Origin: Hoplostethus atlanticus | Lineage: Eukaryota; Chordata; Actinopteri; Trachichthyiformes; Trachichthyidae | NCBI GenBank assembly: GCA_034670405.1 | Contig: JAXDDX010000023.1 | Coordinates: forward strand, 391,501-455,500 | DNA: 64,000 nucleotides | Direction: 5' to 3' | In this document: positions 62,256-64,000 of the stretch, in pieces | Layout of the letters: the number at the start of each line of letters is the position of its first letter | Position numbering within the stretch: position 1 is the first letter of the stretch | Translations under genes and position numbers: made by a program | The notes under the pieces: model-generated | Told to the model about the DNA's origin: nothing | The model's input: only the letters and a program-made list of their open reading frames with translations | The model's database searches: none

Positions 62256-62870
62256 TGTCTGTTTAGGTTAGTGAAATTCGACGTATTGGTTTCGTTCGCA
62301 ATACAGGACCCTATGGGAGAGGTAAACAGCCATATGATGATTCTGGGTTCTGTATCAGGGCTACTATCTGACCTGCAGCAGCGTGTTCGCCTCAGCCCTG
62401 CCCGGCCGGAGCACCTATCACGGTGATGAAAGTGCTCTGACTTGAGATTGACTCGGAAAGACCGAGGCGTCCACACTGTCTAACTTCAGTGTCTCCGGGG
62501 GGACGTGGTTTCCATTCATCTCCTCTCTGATATCTCACTTTGTCTCGGGGCACCTCGCAACTTCCCTGCAATATGAGGGGATCAGAAACAAGCGGCAGGC
62601 GGGGGTCTGCACGGGATCCGCCGCATCACCACCAAAGCCTCTAGGCTGCGCTAGCTTTGTGTTCAATAAGGATATTTTCACATCCATGAATCTCACAGGA
62701 GGTTTCAGTATTTTGTGCAGTGGAGATTCAGATCTCATTGAACGTACCGAGTATAAAGTCCGAACCTCAATGAACCTTTACACCTGGTATTAAGACACAT
62801 TGAGGAGCTGATCACACATTTGGCCACATTGACAACAAAGTGTAAATGCAATGCATCTCCAATCCACGTA

Positions 62871-62886
62871 TAGGGTTAGGGTTAGG
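62871..62886. repeat. Short telomere-like repeat
   Basis: Two and a half copies of TTAGGG-type units (tagggttagggttagg). Too short to mean more than an interstitial trace. Confidence 0.6.
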
Positions 62887-63102
62887 TGCTCAGATAGTAA
62901 CACACTCGTCAGGATACTTGTGGAGGTGTTGACTGTCAGTTTTAAAAGGATGTGTAAATATTGCCGGAGGAAGTGGCTGAGTGTGTGATGATCTGTGTTT
63001 TGGCAAGGTAAAGAGAAACCGAATTTCACACACATTTTAGTGCCAGCTGCAGTCTGTCATTCAGTGCCAGTAGTAGTCCCAATTCTACTCACACAGGTGT
63101 AT

Positions 63103-63138
<36 letters not shown>
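63103..63138. repeat. (CA)n microsatellite
   Basis: About 18 CA units. Confidence 0.95.
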
Positions 63139-63140
<2 letters not shown>

Positions 63141-63189
63141 CTGGTTTTAGTACCCTTGTTTGAACTGTTTTTGTGTCCCTTGCTTTCTG

Positions 63190-63242
63190 CAAAGCGAAGA
63201 CAAACCACTTTAAGAGAGCGCTATAAATAAACCTGACTTAAG
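63190..63242 (+). mobile_element. LINE/SINE 3' tail remnant
   Basis: cactttaagagagcgctata followed by aataaacctgactta resembles the terminal sequence of a fish LINE or SINE. No body is recognised upstream. Confidence 0.55.
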
Positions 63243-63819
63243 CTTCTATCTAAACATTCAACCAGATCTATTAATGACACCCTTGCAGTATATCAGCTCT
63301 GGGTTCAATAAATTAGAGACACACACTCGGTGAAGGATAAAAGAGAAGAGGGAGAAGATTAAGGAGGTGAGACAGACAACCTAAAGCCTGAGCTCGGTGA
63401 TGGAGTGTCTCTGAGACTGTAAACCACAGAGGGTTGATCCAGTGAAGATACGTACCTATGACGAAGGAAAACTGTGTATTCTGGCTGCCAAACAACACTC
63501 CACTCTCCCCGGTTAACTATCAAGGACATTTTCAGATAAACTTAAGAAAAAAGGGAATGAGACACTGCAGGGAGCTCTGTACGTTCTGCTGCATTTCCTG
63601 CTGCTTCTCCTGGAGGCAAACAATAATTTCGTCTGAGCGGAGTCGGCCTTGACAGGTGAGGGTGCACAGCAGCTCAACTCCATATGGGATCCGGGGAGAA
63701 AGTTGATGAGGTTTTGTTAGATGAGATGTGACAGAGTGGCGTGGAGAAATACACAGTGGAAAGAGGCTATGCTTACAGGTAGAGTGAGGAGGAAGGAAAG
63801 GGAGGGAGGTGGCACATAC
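63243..63819. other. Non-coding stretch (presumed intron)
   Basis: Purine-rich patches and two plus-strand donor-like words (GACAG/GTGAGG at about 63655, TACAG/GTAGAG at about 63779). No paired exon. Confidence 0.4.
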
Positions 63820-63849
63820 CTGACACTTCTTGAGCCTTCGCTTTCAGAT
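63820..63849 (-). CDS. Candidate 30-nt microexon of the minus-strand gene
   Basis: On the minus strand the acceptor gactgtctttgtcattcacag (AG at 63851-63850) and the donor GTCAG/GTATGT bracket 30 nt. Of three frames one has a stop. The one with a single leading base encodes SESEGSRSV and leaves AG. Joined to the first G of the exon at 51916 this gives Arg and continues RHTSLPAG without a stop. Both exons are phase-2 symmetric, as expected of an alternatively spliced neuronal-type microexon. The alternative frame (LKAKAQEVS) cannot be excluded. The gene would extend beyond the right edge. Confidence 0.4.
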
Positions 63850-64000
63850 CTGTGAATGACAAAGACAGTCTGATCAGCAGCACATTAAGACATGTTTGCA
63901 TTTGTTTTCATCCTAGTCTGCAAACCAAATGCAATGTTTTGCCTCCATGAGAGAAACCTTAGTCCGGGTATGTCACCATCCAAAAGCTAAAATCATGATG
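63850..64000. other. Presumed intron upstream of the microexon
   Basis: On the minus strand this would be the intron end with its pyrimidine tract. Nothing else is seen. Confidence 0.35.

Noticed and set aside
62871-62886. Interstitial telomere sequence
   Set aside because: Fewer than three units, which is not evidence of a chromosome fusion.

Overview
The window looks like a vertebrate, most probably ray-finned (teleost) fish, nuclear genome. It is dense in CA/GT, CT/GA and short G/C microsatellites. It carries fish-type dispersed repeats: LINE 3' tails ending in xAATAAAxTTGxCTTG, tRNA-derived SINE heads, and terminal-inverted-repeat MITEs with the 'gggacgatat' and 'atatcggtatcggcc' signatures. 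There are no prokaryote-style genes. Nearly all of the 64 kb is non-coding, and its texture (unique AT/GC-mixed sequence, TAAT/ATTA-rich islands, no long protein-like exons) fits introns or intergenic space around a developmental or neuronal gene.

Coding content is sparse and tentative. The best case is a minus-strand gene crossing the window. A 30-nt candidate microexon (63820-63849) and a 108-nt candidate exon (51916-52023) both have strong splice sites, both are phase-2 symmetric, and they join in frame into a Ser/Arg-rich peptide. I do not recognise the protein. A minus-strand first-coding-exon candidate (ATG at 10289, GTGAGTAAG donor) lies in a CpG-rich block at 10270-10760 and could be an internal promoter or a separate gene. 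Weaker exon candidates on the plus strand are at 17254-17430 (signal-peptide-like), 41227-41358 (44 codons between splice-like sites) and 53747-53858. A possible minus-strand terminal exon with AATAAA is at 39045-39132.

Layout: 1-8 kb has composite CA arrays, a 23-copy 10-bp minisatellite (7171-7400) and low-complexity runs. 8-10.3 kb is conserved-looking non-coding DNA. 10.2-17.5 kb has two CpG-rich blocks and a 182-bp CT array. 19-25 kb has two tRNA-derived SINE heads. 27.5-27.9 kb holds a 5'-truncated CR1/L2-type LINE followed by the strongest CNE-like block (28.16-28.42 kb). 31.8 kb has a 326-bp MITE. 37.0-37.7 kb has a 15-copy 45-bp minisatellite with a clear five-unit higher-order repeat. 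Three copies of one interspersed repeat family lie at 33.4, 38.6 and 54.3 kb. 42.6-43.1 kb is another CpG-rich block. 50.47 kb has a palindromic MITE with a 6-bp target duplication. 55-63.3 kb is the most repeat-rich part: LINE tails, a dispersed fish repeat, a 'tatcgg' MITE, a G-run/C-run hairpin and a long 62.08-62.26 kb foldback.

Limits: exon calls rest on splice-site quality, reading phase and peptide appearance only. Conservation of the CNE-like blocks is inferred from sequence texture and was not measured. Transposon family names are given only to the level the visible motifs support.
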